Source: NS-12 sp045403215 (GTDB taxonomy: Bacteria; Nitrospirota; Nitrospiria; Nitrospirales; NS-4). Taken from it: DNA of 8,009 bases. How positions within the stretch are numbered: position 1 is the stretch's first letter; every line of letters begins with the position of its first letter. Location: contig JAXIOW010000122.1 of the NCBI GenBank assembly GCA_045403215.1, positions 1 through 8,009 of the forward strand. The letters are read 5' to 3'. Both the position numbers and the translations under genes were made by a program. Below the pieces are notes generated by a model that was not told the origin of the DNA, did not search any database, and was given only the letters and a program-made list of their open reading frames with translations. Shown one piece after another: positions 1 through 5,520 of this stretch.

Positions 1-723
1 GACCCGGAAGACCTCGTTTTCCTGCTCAACGAATACCTGTCGTCCATGACGGACATCATTCTTCGGCATCGTGGGAACGTGAACAAGTACCTTGGCGACG
101 GCATCATGGCGATCTTCGGCGCGCCGCGCGGCGAGCCCACCCATGCCTCGCTGGCCTGTTTCGCGGCCCTGGAGAACCAGGCGGCGCTCGCCCGGCTGCG
201 GGAGGAGTGGACGGCGCGAGGCTCTCCGGAGATCGTCGCGCGCATCGGGATCAACTCCGGACCGCTGGTCGTGGGCAACATGGGGTCGCAGGCACGGATG
301 GAGTACACTGTCATGGGCGACAGCGTGAACCTGGCGTCCCGCCTGGAAGGGGCCAATAAGTTCTACGACACGCTGATCCTCCTGGGCCCCCGGACGTACG
401 AACTCGCTCAGCACGATATTGAGGCGCGGGAAGTGGATATGCTAAGAGTAAAGGGCAAGCTGGAGCCTGTGGTGGTGTATGAATTGCTGGCCCAGAAAGG
501 GGCGCTTCCGGCGGAGAAGCGGCATGTGGTGGACGCGTACTTGAAAGGCCTGGCTCTGTACAAGCAGCGGGAGTTCGCCAAGGCAACGGAGCGCTTCGAA
601 GCCGCGCTGGCTCTGGATCCGTCCGATGGGCCGTCCAAGGTTTACCTGCACCGAACGCAGGAGTACCTGGCGACCCCTCCCCCGCCCGACTGGGATGGCG
701 TGTACGTGCTGAAGTCCAAATAG
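1..723 (+). CDS. Class III adenylate/guanylate cyclase, C-terminal part (5' end outside window)
   Basis: The frame is open from base 1, so the start and N-terminus lie outside the window; 240 residues are visible. They hold most of a class III nucleotide cyclase catalytic domain, which makes cyclic nucleotide from ATP or GTP. Counting from base 1, the NKYLGDGIMAIFGAP stretch gives the purine-binding Lys29 and metal-binding Asp33. MEYTVMGDSVNLASRLEG gives Thr103, Asn110 and Arg114. The Asn/Arg pair stabilises the transition state. Thr in place of the usual substrate-specifying Asp marks subclass IIIb, which in characterised members makes cAMP and can respond to bicarbonate. The first metal Asp (FxDI) must lie upstream. 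Residues about 175-225 are a TPR-like helical tail (LALYKQREFAKATERFEAAL), then a proline-rich end. Such C-termini are common in CHASE2-type membrane cyclases, but that N-terminus is only inferred. The SH3-protein gene follows within 20 bp, so the genes are probably co-transcribed. Confidence 0.93.
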   Translation, partial: DPEDLVFLLNEYLSSMTDIILRHRGNVNKYLGDGIMAIFGAPRGEPTHASLACFAALENQAALARLREEWTARGSPEIVARIGINSGPLVVGNMGSQARMEYTVMGDSVNLASRLEGANKFYDTLILLGPRTYELAQHDIEAREVDMLRVKGKLEPVVVYELLAQKGALPAEKRHVVDAYLKGLALYKQREFAKATERFEAALALDPSDGPSKVYLHRTQEYLATPPPPDWDGVYVLKSK

Positions 724-731
724 CCGCGTGT

Positions 732-736
732 GGAGG
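732..736 (+). promoter_or_regulatory. Ribosome-binding site that decides the TTG start of the SH3 protein
   Basis: GGAGG is followed by five bases (TTCCG) and then TTG at 742. The alternative GTG at 730 lies just before this site, so it cannot use it. This supports a TTG start and a protein four residues shorter than the longest reading. Confidence 0.7.
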
Positions 737-741
737 TTCCG

Positions 742-1260
742 TTGAAACGCCATTCACGACTTGCCACTCCGCTCGTCACCCTGCTGTTGTTGAGCCTGTA
801 TGGTCTGACCGGAGTCGCGCTAGCCGACACCGTTTTCGTCCAGAGCAAGACCGCGAAGCTTCGCTCCGGGAAAACGTCCCTGGACAGCGTGGTGGCCGAC
901 TTGAAGTTCGGGGAGCCGCTCGAAGTGCTCAGCAAGGAGGGGAGTTGGTTGAAAGTCCAGACCGCGCGCGGGGCCAAGGGCTGGATCTTCGCCGGCAAGA
1001 CGACGTCCACCAAACCCACCAGCAGCGAGGATGATGCCTTGACCAAGCTCGGCAAGAGCTTCAGAAAGACCGAAGCCGGAGACGTGACCGCCTCAGCCGG
1101 CGCCCGCGGTCTGGACAAGGTCTCGGAAGGATACGCCAATCGCGTTGGCATCACCCAGCGAGACCAGGACGCGGTGGACCGCATGGCAGCGTATCGCATA
1201 CCCGACCAAGAGGTCGAAGATTTCCTGAAGAGCGGAGGGCTCGGCGAGTATGCAAGGTAA
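742..1260 (+). CDS. Secreted SH3-like (SH3b) domain protein
   Basis: This is a 172-residue exported protein. I chose the TTG start at 742 because GGAGG lies at 732-736, five bases upstream. The in-frame GTG at 730 overlaps that ribosome-binding site and has no site of its own. From the TTG start the protein opens with basic MKRHSR, a hydrophobic core (TPLVTLLLLSLYGLTG) and a good signal-peptidase I site (VALA, then DT). Residues about 31-86 form a bacterial SH3 fold, with AKLRSGKTSLDSVVADLKFG and the typical GSWLKVQTARGAKGWIF strand pattern. Such domains usually bind peptidoglycan or peptides in the periplasm. A linker rich in Ser, Thr and Lys follows, then a helical C-terminal region (GLDKVSEGYANRVGITQRDQ) that I cannot assign. 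The gene overlaps the M48 protease start by 11 bp, so translational coupling and a shared envelope role are likely. Catalytic activity is not expected. Confidence 0.85.
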   Translation: MKRHSRLATPLVTLLLLSLYGLTGVALADTVFVQSKTAKLRSGKTSLDSVVADLKFGEPLEVLSKEGSWLKVQTARGAKGWIFAGKTTSTKPTSSEDDALTKLGKSFRKTEAGDVTASAGARGLDKVSEGYANRVGITQRDQDAVDRMAAYRIPDQEVEDFLKSGGLGEYAR

Positions 1261-2107
1261 AACCACACAGACAATCGCCGCCGCGTGCGTCGCGCTCGTA
1301 ATGGCCGGAGGATGGAGCGGATGCGCTGAGATTCAGCTCTCTACCGGGAACGAGCGACTGGACAAGATGATTCACGGCGGAACAACCCTCGTCAGGGGGC
1401 TCCTGCCGATCGGGTATGAGGAAGAGCAGTCCATCGGCGCGGCGATCGCATTACAAGTAATCGCCCGTTACGGGGGCGTGTACGACCAGCCGGACCTCAC
1501 CCACTACGTCAACCTGGTTGGCCGGGCCGTGGCCCTCACCTGCGACCGGCCGGATATCCCCTATCACTTCGCCGTGCTCAACTCCGACTCGATCAACGCC
1601 TTCGCGGCGCCAGCCGGCTACATCTTCGTGACCCGCGGCCTGCTCAAGCAGATCCGCAACGAAGCCGAGCTGGCTGCGGTGCTGGGTCACGAGATCGCGC
1701 ACGTCAGCCAAAAGCACATCCTCGAAGTGATCCGGCGGAGCAAGCAGATCGCCGGCGTCTCCGAGGCCGGGCTGGCCTACGCCCATCAGAACCCCGACGT
1801 GTTCAAGAACCTGATCGATGCGGCCGCCAAGAAGCTGCTCGATGAAGGACTCGATCAGGAGAAAGAACTTGAAGGCGACAGCCTCGGCGAGGTGTTCGCC
1901 GCCCGCGTGGGCTACGATCCCACCGCGTACGTGGGGCTCTTAAACCGCCTGCGCGCGCTGAAAGGCGACGATAAGGCCTTCTTCAAGACCCACCCTAACT
2001 TCTCTTCCCGTCTCAACGTCGTCCAGGAGGTCATCCACACACATGGGTGGAAGCCGAACGGCGTGCTGCTGGAAGATCGCTTCGCCCGCGTGCGCGCTAA
2101 GATCTAG
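1250..2107 (+). CDS. Exported M48 family zinc metalloprotease
   Basis: The 285-residue protein belongs to the M48 (Ste24/HtpX/BepA-like) zinc peptidases, here a soluble periplasmic type without extra membrane spans. The N-terminus is hydrophobic (TIAAACVALVMAGGWSGCAE). Cys25 sits in a lipobox-like WSGC, but Trp at -3 is unusual, so lipidation is uncertain. The zinc site is HEIAH at 147-151 inside AVLGHEIAHVSQKH. The third ligand is probably Glu206 in KELEGD, where most relatives have ExEAD; Asp210 is kept. Upstream, NAFAAPAGYIFVTRGLL is the usual conserved strand before the catalytic helix. THPNFSSRL near 247-254 matches the family's C-terminal HPxxxxR motif. There is no TPR tail as in BepA. 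ATG 1250 overlaps the end of the SH3 gene, and GGAGGG at 1234-1239 is a somewhat distant ribosome-binding site. A role in envelope protein quality control is an inference from the family. Confidence 0.93.
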   Translation: MQGKTTQTIAAACVALVMAGGWSGCAEIQLSTGNERLDKMIHGGTTLVRGLLPIGYEEEQSIGAAIALQVIARYGGVYDQPDLTHYVNLVGRAVALTCDRPDIPYHFAVLNSDSINAFAAPAGYIFVTRGLLKQIRNEAELAAVLGHEIAHVSQKHILEVIRRSKQIAGVSEAGLAYAHQNPDVFKNLIDAAAKKLLDEGLDQEKELEGDSLGEVFAARVGYDPTAYVGLLNRLRALKGDDKAFFKTHPNFSSRLNVVQEVIHTHGWKPNGVLLEDRFARVRAKI

Positions 2108-2484
2108 AACTCCAGGCAGGCGAGACAGCGCGCGGGCTCGTTCTTTTCTTTGATTTCCTGCTGCGTCATGGTGAACGCCGCGCGGCACAATTCGCAGGTG
2201 CGGACCTCGAACACCGGCTTGTCATTTTCAAAGCGCGTCGGGAGCAGCAGGTCGGCCGGGTCGTACCCCAGCACCACGCCGTCCGGGAACTTCACGACCG
2301 CCAGCCGGACGTTGAACTTTTCCCAGGTGGCCGTCTGTCCCTTCCGGGCCAGGGGATGATCCGAGCTGACGTAGACCGGCTGCCCGTACTTTCGGTTCCG
2401 GAGATCCCGGAGGTTCCGAGCCGGGGGGGTCGCCACCGAAAAATTGCTCGCCTGTTTGAACGGTCCTTCTTCAGCACCCGGCAT
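2104..2484 (-). CDS. Conserved hypothetical protein with four-cysteine zinc-ribbon-like C-terminus
   Basis: I do not recognise this 126-residue protein. The first 30 residues look disordered and polar. The middle (about 35-95) is a mixed beta region with GQPVYVSSDHPLARKGQTA and VRLAVVKFPDGVVLGYDPAD. The C-terminus holds two CxxC pairs, Cys97/Cys100 and Cys120/Cys123, separated by 19 residues (CELC and CLAC). This strongly suggests a structural zinc site, as in zinc ribbons, and gives a soluble cytoplasmic protein that might bind nucleic acid or protein. The gene lies 33 bp downstream of the oxidoreductase gene on the same strand and is probably co-transcribed with it. Its stop codon overlaps the stop of the convergent M48 gene in CTAG at 2104-2107. 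The ribosome-binding site before ATG 2484 is weak (only GGTGG about 16 bases away), so the start is uncertain. An in-frame stop at 2518-2520 limits any extension. Confidence 0.75.
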   Translation of the reverse strand: MPGAEEGPFKQASNFSVATPPARNLRDLRNRKYGQPVYVSSDHPLARKGQTATWEKFNVRLAVVKFPDGVVLGYDPADLLLPTRFENDKPVFEVRTCELCRAAFTMTQQEIKEKNEPARCLACLEF

Positions 2485-2517
2485 GGCGCTATCTATACCA
2501 CCCGCTTTCAGAGGGGG

Positions 2518-3528
2518 TCAAGCTGGCCAGGGTGGGATCACCACCGGCACCGGCCTTCCTTCGCGGGCGGCGCGGTAGCAGGCATCAGCCATCGCCACCG
2601 CGCGGAGGCCGTCCTCTCCAGACACCGGTACGGGGGCTCCGGTTGAGAGGCTCTTGGCGAACGCCTCGAGGACCGTGATGACGGTCGACCGATCCGGCAC
2701 TGCCTCCGTTTCCGCGACCGCACGTCCCTTGATCCGGGTCAGCAGGCTCCGATCGACATCCGCGATCCATTGACCGGCCCCTCCGACCGCCTCCACGCGG
2801 CAGACGCGCCCTCCCGACACCCGAGAGACTTCCACATAACAGAAGACTCCGTTGGACAACCGGAGCCGGGCCAGCGCGAGGTCTTCGACCCGACTGGTAT
2901 GACGCTGCGCGAAGTCGGCGACCGCTTCCACCGCCTCGGTACCCGTCAGAAAACGGATGAGATCCAACAGGTGAATCCCAATCTCCAGAAGGACACCCCC
3001 GCCCGCCTGACTCGGATCGCCCAACCAGCGGTGCGGCGGCCGTTCGGCCCGCATCGCCAGGACAAGGTACTCCAGCGGGCCGACGTCTGCCAGACGATCC
3101 CGCAGGCGTGCCAGGACGGGTGTGAAGCGGAGCGTCTGGGCCGTCATGAGCGTGACGCCGGCATCGCGCGCAGCCCGAACCATCTCCCGCGCTTCGGCGA
3201 CCGTCAACGCCAGCGGCTTTTCGATCAGCAGCGGCTTGCCGGCCTGTACGGCCGCCAGGCAGATTTCCCGGTTCAACGCCGGGGGCGTCACGACCACCAC
3301 GGCCTCCACCTCCGCGCGCGTCACCAGTTCGCGCCAGTCCGGCACGAACAGGAGCCCGTGCTGATCAGCGAAGGCACGCCCTGCGCCCATGTCTCGCCTG
3401 GAGACGGCCGCCAGGTGGCACCCCGGGATCCCCTCCAACAGGTGCCGCGCATACCGGCTCCCGTGGCGGCCCAGCCCCACCAGCCCGATGCCGATGCTTC
3501 CCGACACCTTACCCGCTCGAGGTTTCAC
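2518..3528 (-). CDS. Gfo/Idh/MocA family NAD(P)-dependent oxidoreductase
   Basis: At 336 residues this has the usual length for the glucose-fructose oxidoreductase / inositol dehydrogenase / MocA family, cytoplasmic enzymes that oxidise or reduce sugars and related polyols with NAD(P). The N-terminal Rossmann domain shows IGIGLVGLGRHGSRYARHLL with the dinucleotide-binding GLGRHG at 18-23. VVVTPPALNREICLAAVQAG follows, then the family hallmark EKP at 103-105 (KPLLIEKPLALTVAEA), whose Lys is catalytic in characterised members. The C-terminal domain has GGGVLLEIGIHLLDLIRFL. His186 and Asp189 match the active-site HxxD, while Glu182 replaces the more common Asp. The substrate cannot be read from sequence, and no sugar-pathway genes are nearby. 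The start is GTG 3528; a second in-frame GTG at 3507 is possible, and neither has a strong ribosome-binding site. The gene is divergent from the ArsC-family gene (71 bp gap) and precedes the zinc-ribbon gene. Confidence 0.93.
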   Translation of the reverse strand: MKPRAGKVSGSIGIGLVGLGRHGSRYARHLLEGIPGCHLAAVSRRDMGAGRAFADQHGLLFVPDWRELVTRAEVEAVVVVTPPALNREICLAAVQAGKPLLIEKPLALTVAEAREMVRAARDAGVTLMTAQTLRFTPVLARLRDRLADVGPLEYLVLAMRAERPPHRWLGDPSQAGGGVLLEIGIHLLDLIRFLTGTEAVEAVADFAQRHTSRVEDLALARLRLSNGVFCYVEVSRVSGGRVCRVEAVGGAGQWIADVDRSLLTRIKGRAVAETEAVPDRSTVITVLEAFAKSLSTGAPVPVSGEDGLRAVAMADACYRAAREGRPVPVVIPPWPA

Positions 3529-3535
3529 CGGTTAC

Positions 3536-3566
3536 TTGACAACCTGTCTTCTCCATTGCTACATCT
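3536..3566 (+). promoter_or_regulatory. Candidate sigma70-like promoter for the ArsC-family gene
   Basis: A perfect TTGACA -35 box lies at 3536-3541. Eighteen bases later comes TGC plus TACATC (extended -10 at 3557-3565), which matches the hexamer consensus only weakly. The -35 overlaps a short inverted repeat, GGTT-N7-AACC at 3530-3544, that could be an operator. The promoter lies in the 71-bp gap between divergent genes and points toward 3600. Confidence 0.4.
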
Positions 3567-3599
3567 ACCGAGAGTACCGCCAGACGGAAGGCACCGTTC

Positions 3600-3950
3600 A
3601 TGGAGAAGATGACAGTCTATCAGAAGCCGAGCTGCTCCACCTGCCGCCAAGTGCTGGCCATCCTGCGTGAAGCCAAGGCCAAGTTTGAGACCATCGACTA
3701 TACCGCGACCCCCATGTCGTCGACGACCTTGCGTCGATTGATCAAGAAGCTCGGCGTCTCCCCTCGCGACCTGATGCGCGCCAACGAAGAGCGCTACAAG
3801 ACGCTGGAGTTGGACAAGAAAGACGTGAGTGATGAGGAGCTGATCAAACTGATGGTGGTCTATCCGGAGTTGATCCAGCGTCCGATCATCGAGAAAGGGG
3901 ACCGGGCCGTCCTCGCCCGCCCTCCCGAGAACATCAAAGCGTTGCTGTAA
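3600..3950 (+). CDS. arsC: ArsC-family (thioredoxin-fold) arsenate reductase-like protein
   Basis: This 116-residue cytoplasmic protein has the ArsC/Spx/YffB thioredoxin-like fold from end to end. The N-terminus MTVYQKPSCSTCRQVLAIL carries a CxxC, Cys12 and Cys15. Numbered from ATG 3600, Cys12, Arg60 (LMRANEE), Arg94 (LIQRPI) and Arg107 (LARPPE) coincide with the catalytic Cys12 and the Arg60/Arg94/Arg107 oxyanion site of the plasmid R773 arsenate reductase. The order of motifs is also the same. This supports glutaredoxin-dependent reduction of arsenate to arsenite. The extra Cys15 is typical of Spx/MgsR-like members and would allow an internal disulfide, so another redox role remains possible. 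No other ars genes are visible. GGAAGG at 3586-3591, eight bases before ATG 3600, supports this start over ATG 3609. A terminator follows the stop. Confidence 0.85.
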   Translation: MEKMTVYQKPSCSTCRQVLAILREAKAKFETIDYTATPMSSTTLRRLIKKLGVSPRDLMRANEERYKTLELDKKDVSDEELIKLMVVYPELIQRPIIEKGDRAVLARPPENIKALL

Positions 3951-3970
3951 GCGTTCCTGCCTTGAAAAAA

Positions 3971-4004
3971 GAAGGGCCGCCCGATGCGCATCGGGCGGCC
4001 CTTT
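3971..4004. terminator. Bidirectional Rho-independent terminator between convergent genes
   Basis: Bases 3974-4001 form a perfect 28-bp palindrome, with GGGCCGCCCGATGC at 3974-3987 and its exact complement at 3988-4001. Two A:T pairs extend it on each side. On the minus strand the stem is followed by TTC and six Ts (3965-3970), a strong U-tract for the HU gene that ends at 4034. On the plus strand only TTTGAGG follows, a weaker but usable end for the ArsC-family gene (stop at 3950). Confidence 0.93.
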
Positions 4005-4033
4005 GAGGAAAAACTCCGTGAGTACTGCTGTCG

Positions 4034-4321
4034 TTATCTCTTCCCCAAGACCGCGTCCTTGCAGGCCTTCGCGACCCGAAATTTTACCACTCGCTTGGCC
4101 GGAATCTTGAGCGGTTCTCCGGTCTGCGGGTTACGGCCCATCCGGGCTTTCCGGTTCACCAGCACCAGTTTGCCGACACCAGGCAAGGTGAAGGCGTTCT
4201 TGGCCTCCTTATAGGCCAGGCTGGCCAGCTCGTCGAGAAACTGGCCCGCCGCCTTCTTGGTGATTCCACCCTTGCCGGACAGGTGCTCGGTAACCTGAAA
4301 CTTCGTCATCGCTTTCGCCAT
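4034..4321 (-). CDS. HU/IHF family DNA-binding protein
   Basis: This is a 95-residue nucleoid-associated protein. HU-type dimers bend and compact DNA, with little sequence preference, through two beta arms that insert prolines into the minor groove. The N-terminal helices (residues about 5-42, MTKFQVTEHLSGKGGITKKA) form the dimer body. GVGKLVLVNRKARMGRNPQT at about 48-67 is the saddle and arm, and NPQTGEPLKIPAK carries the conserved intercalating proline. The C-terminus VVKFRVAKACKDAVLGKR closes the fold. GKLVLV replaces the GFGTF of E. coli HU, as in a branch common in environmental phyla. The start at 4321 is supported by AAGGAG with a six-base spacer (4328-4333), and Met5 is less likely. 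The gene is single and ends at the strong palindromic terminator. Its 116-bp upstream gap contains repeats described separately. Whether it acts as HU or as a specific IHF-like factor cannot be told. Confidence 0.95.
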   Translation of the reverse strand: MAKAMTKFQVTEHLSGKGGITKKAAGQFLDELASLAYKEAKNAFTLPGVGKLVLVNRKARMGRNPQTGEPLKIPAKRVVKFRVAKACKDAVLGKR

Positions 4322-4338
4322 ACCCGACTCCTTTCCAC

Positions 4339-4374
4339 TGTTGAACCGCCGCGCGGCTCATCAACTTGTTGAAC
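4339..4374. repeat. TGTTGAAC direct repeat with a small palindrome upstream of the HU gene
   Basis: TGTTGAAC occurs at 4339-4346 and 4367-4374, both followed by GCC within a base or two and spaced 28 bp start to start. The second copy lies in a palindrome, TCAAC-TT-GTTGA (4361-4372). Both copies are in the HU leader or promoter region, just upstream of its ribosome-binding site. A regulatory role is possible but not shown. Confidence 0.35.
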
Positions 4375-4383
4375 GCCTTCCCC

Positions 4384-4430
4384 GATCCCAACGGGATCTT
4401 CAGGGATGAATGCCACTATCCGCTCATCCC
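4384..4430. repeat. Two short hairpins between the desaturase stop and the HU gene
   Basis: GATCCC-AAC-GGGATC (4384-4398) is a perfect 6-bp stem with a 3-base loop. GGGATGA (4403-4409) pairs with TCATCCC (4424-4430) over a 14-base loop. The two stems share the GGGAT sequence, so alternative pairing is possible. No T-run follows on either strand, so a normal intrinsic terminator is not supported. They could end or process the desaturase transcript. Confidence 0.35.
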
Positions 4431-4437
4431 ATGATGA

Positions 4438-5313
4438 CTACGCCTGATACCGGATATTCTCCGGCTGTATCCGATAGAGATTCCATGCCAGCCCCGTCAC
4501 CGACAACCAGAAGATGAACCACTTGGACGGGTCGAAATTGTACCAGCGGGGCCCGTTGCGGTAATCCCGCTGATGCGCATGATGGTAATTGTGGTAGCCC
4601 TCGCCGAACGTGACGAGCGACACCAGCCAATTGTCTCGGCTCGAGTCCGCCTTCATATGGGGCTGCTCGCCCCAGAGATGGCAGACGGAATTGATGCAGA
4701 AGGTCGAATTGAGGACCAGGAACGTCCGGGCGACGCCGGCCAGCAGGAAACAGCCGAGCCCGCTCTTCCACCCGCCGTATGTCGCCCCCACCGCGAACGG
4801 CAGCGCCAGTCCGGACAGCACGACGAACGCATAGTTGCGATGCTGCCACATCACAATGGGATCCTTCCGAAACTGCGCTTCGTATTTTTCGTGAAGATCG
4901 AGCGGGGCCTTGTAGAAGATCCACAACACATGACTATGCCAGAAGCCACGCATGGCATTGTACGGGTCTTCTTCTCGATCACACCGCGCATGGTGCCGGA
5001 CATGATCGGCCGCCCACTTGTAAGCCGAATTCTCCAGCGCCCAGCCTCCCGCGATCAACAACGCCACCTTGACCCACGGCTGGCACTCGAAGCTCCGGTG
5101 GGCGATCAGCCGGTGATACCCCACGGTAACCCCCATCCCCGAGGCGAAATACAGGACAACCAGGAGCGCCCAGTCTATCCAGGTATAGCCAACGTAATAC
5201 CCGAACACCGGTACGGCGACCAACGCACCGGCCACGACCAGCCCGAACAACGATATGGAAAGGTAATCATACGAGACGCGCGCGTGCTCACCGCCTCCTG
5301 CAACTTGTTCCAC
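4438..5313 (-). CDS. Membrane fatty-acid (acyl-CoA delta-9 type) desaturase
   Basis: The 291-residue integral membrane di-iron enzyme matches the stearoyl-CoA desaturase-like family, which puts a cis double bond into acyl chains to keep membranes fluid. The three histidine boxes are HRLIAH (67-72), HVRHH (104-108) and HNYHH (241-245). His212 in NSVCHLWGEQP is the additional conserved ligand. Hydrophobic stretches at about 17-37, 46-62, 162-178, 185-202 and 263-280 flank them in the usual order. The second box reads HVRHH rather than the common HRxHH, but the HxxHH spacing is intact. The electron donor (ferredoxin or cytochrome type) is not encoded nearby. The GTG start at 5313 follows GAGGTGAGG at a good distance. 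Next downstream is HU, across a 116-bp gap; the gene is divergent from the M28 peptidase. There is no fused cytochrome b5 domain. Confidence 0.94.
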   Translation of the reverse strand: MEQVAGGGEHARVSYDYLSISLFGLVVAGALVAVPVFGYYVGYTWIDWALLVVLYFASGMGVTVGYHRLIAHRSFECQPWVKVALLIAGGWALENSAYKWAADHVRHHARCDREEDPYNAMRGFWHSHVLWIFYKAPLDLHEKYEAQFRKDPIVMWQHRNYAFVVLSGLALPFAVGATYGGWKSGLGCFLLAGVARTFLVLNSTFCINSVCHLWGEQPHMKADSSRDNWLVSLVTFGEGYHNYHHAHQRDYRNGPRWYNFDPSKWFIFWLSVTGLAWNLYRIQPENIRYQA

Positions 5314-5333
5314 GCCTCACCTCACGAGCGGTA

Positions 5334-5339
5334 ATTAAA
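5334..5339 (-). promoter_or_regulatory. Candidate -10 box for the desaturase gene
   Basis: On the minus strand the bases read TTTAAT, five of six to TATAAT, 20 bases before the GTG at 5313. Transcription would begin near 5327, leaving a short leader that contains the ribosome-binding site. No convincing -35 hexamer is present at 16-18 bp, so this rests on the -10 alone. An imperfect ACAC-N7-GTGT repeat at 5356-5370 overlaps the -35 region. Confidence 0.35.
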
Positions 5340-5503
5340 ATGAATCGTAACGACGACACATTTGAAGTGTTGTGTGCTAGCAGTACCTTCTTCCGAGGCC
5401 CTCTGGAGGCGGCCAAACGCGGGTGACTCTACAGAAAGACCGGACAGAAAGCAAGAGGAAAGATTGGTCAAAATGTGCTCGGACGAGGCTCTTGCAAGCT
5501 TCG

Positions 5504-5512
5504 TGCTATAAT
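5504..5512 (+). promoter_or_regulatory. Extended -10 promoter (TGCTATAAT) of the M28 peptidase gene
   Basis: TG, one base, then a perfect TATAAT (5507-5512) forms an ideal extended -10. No -35 is seen at the right distance, which extended -10 promoters tolerate. The expected transcription start is about 5519, and the ATG is at 5521. No Shine-Dalgarno sequence can fit, so the mRNA is probably leaderless. Confidence 0.65.
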
Positions 5513-5520
5513 CCCGCGCC

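Noticed and set aside
642..1274. 210-codon minus-strand frame opposite the SH3 gene
   Set aside because: Its Ser/Arg/Pro-rich composition and lack of a ribosome-binding site make it a shadow of the SH3 protein, which has a signal peptide and domain.
2770..3612. Long plus-strand open frame opposite the oxidoreductase gene
   Set aside because: It is an antisense shadow with Arg/Pro/His-rich, domain-free translation; the minus strand carries a clear Gfo/Idh/MocA protein.
4384..4430. Intrinsic terminator of the desaturase gene
   Set aside because: Stems exist but no T-run follows on the minus strand, so I list them only as hairpins.
4573..5334. 253-codon plus-strand frame opposite the desaturase
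   Set aside because: There is no recognisable domain, and the minus strand has all three histidine boxes and membrane segments.
5492..5497. TTGCAA as the -35 box of the M28 promoter
   Set aside because: It is only nine bases from the TATAAT, far too close; the promoter is better read as extended -10.
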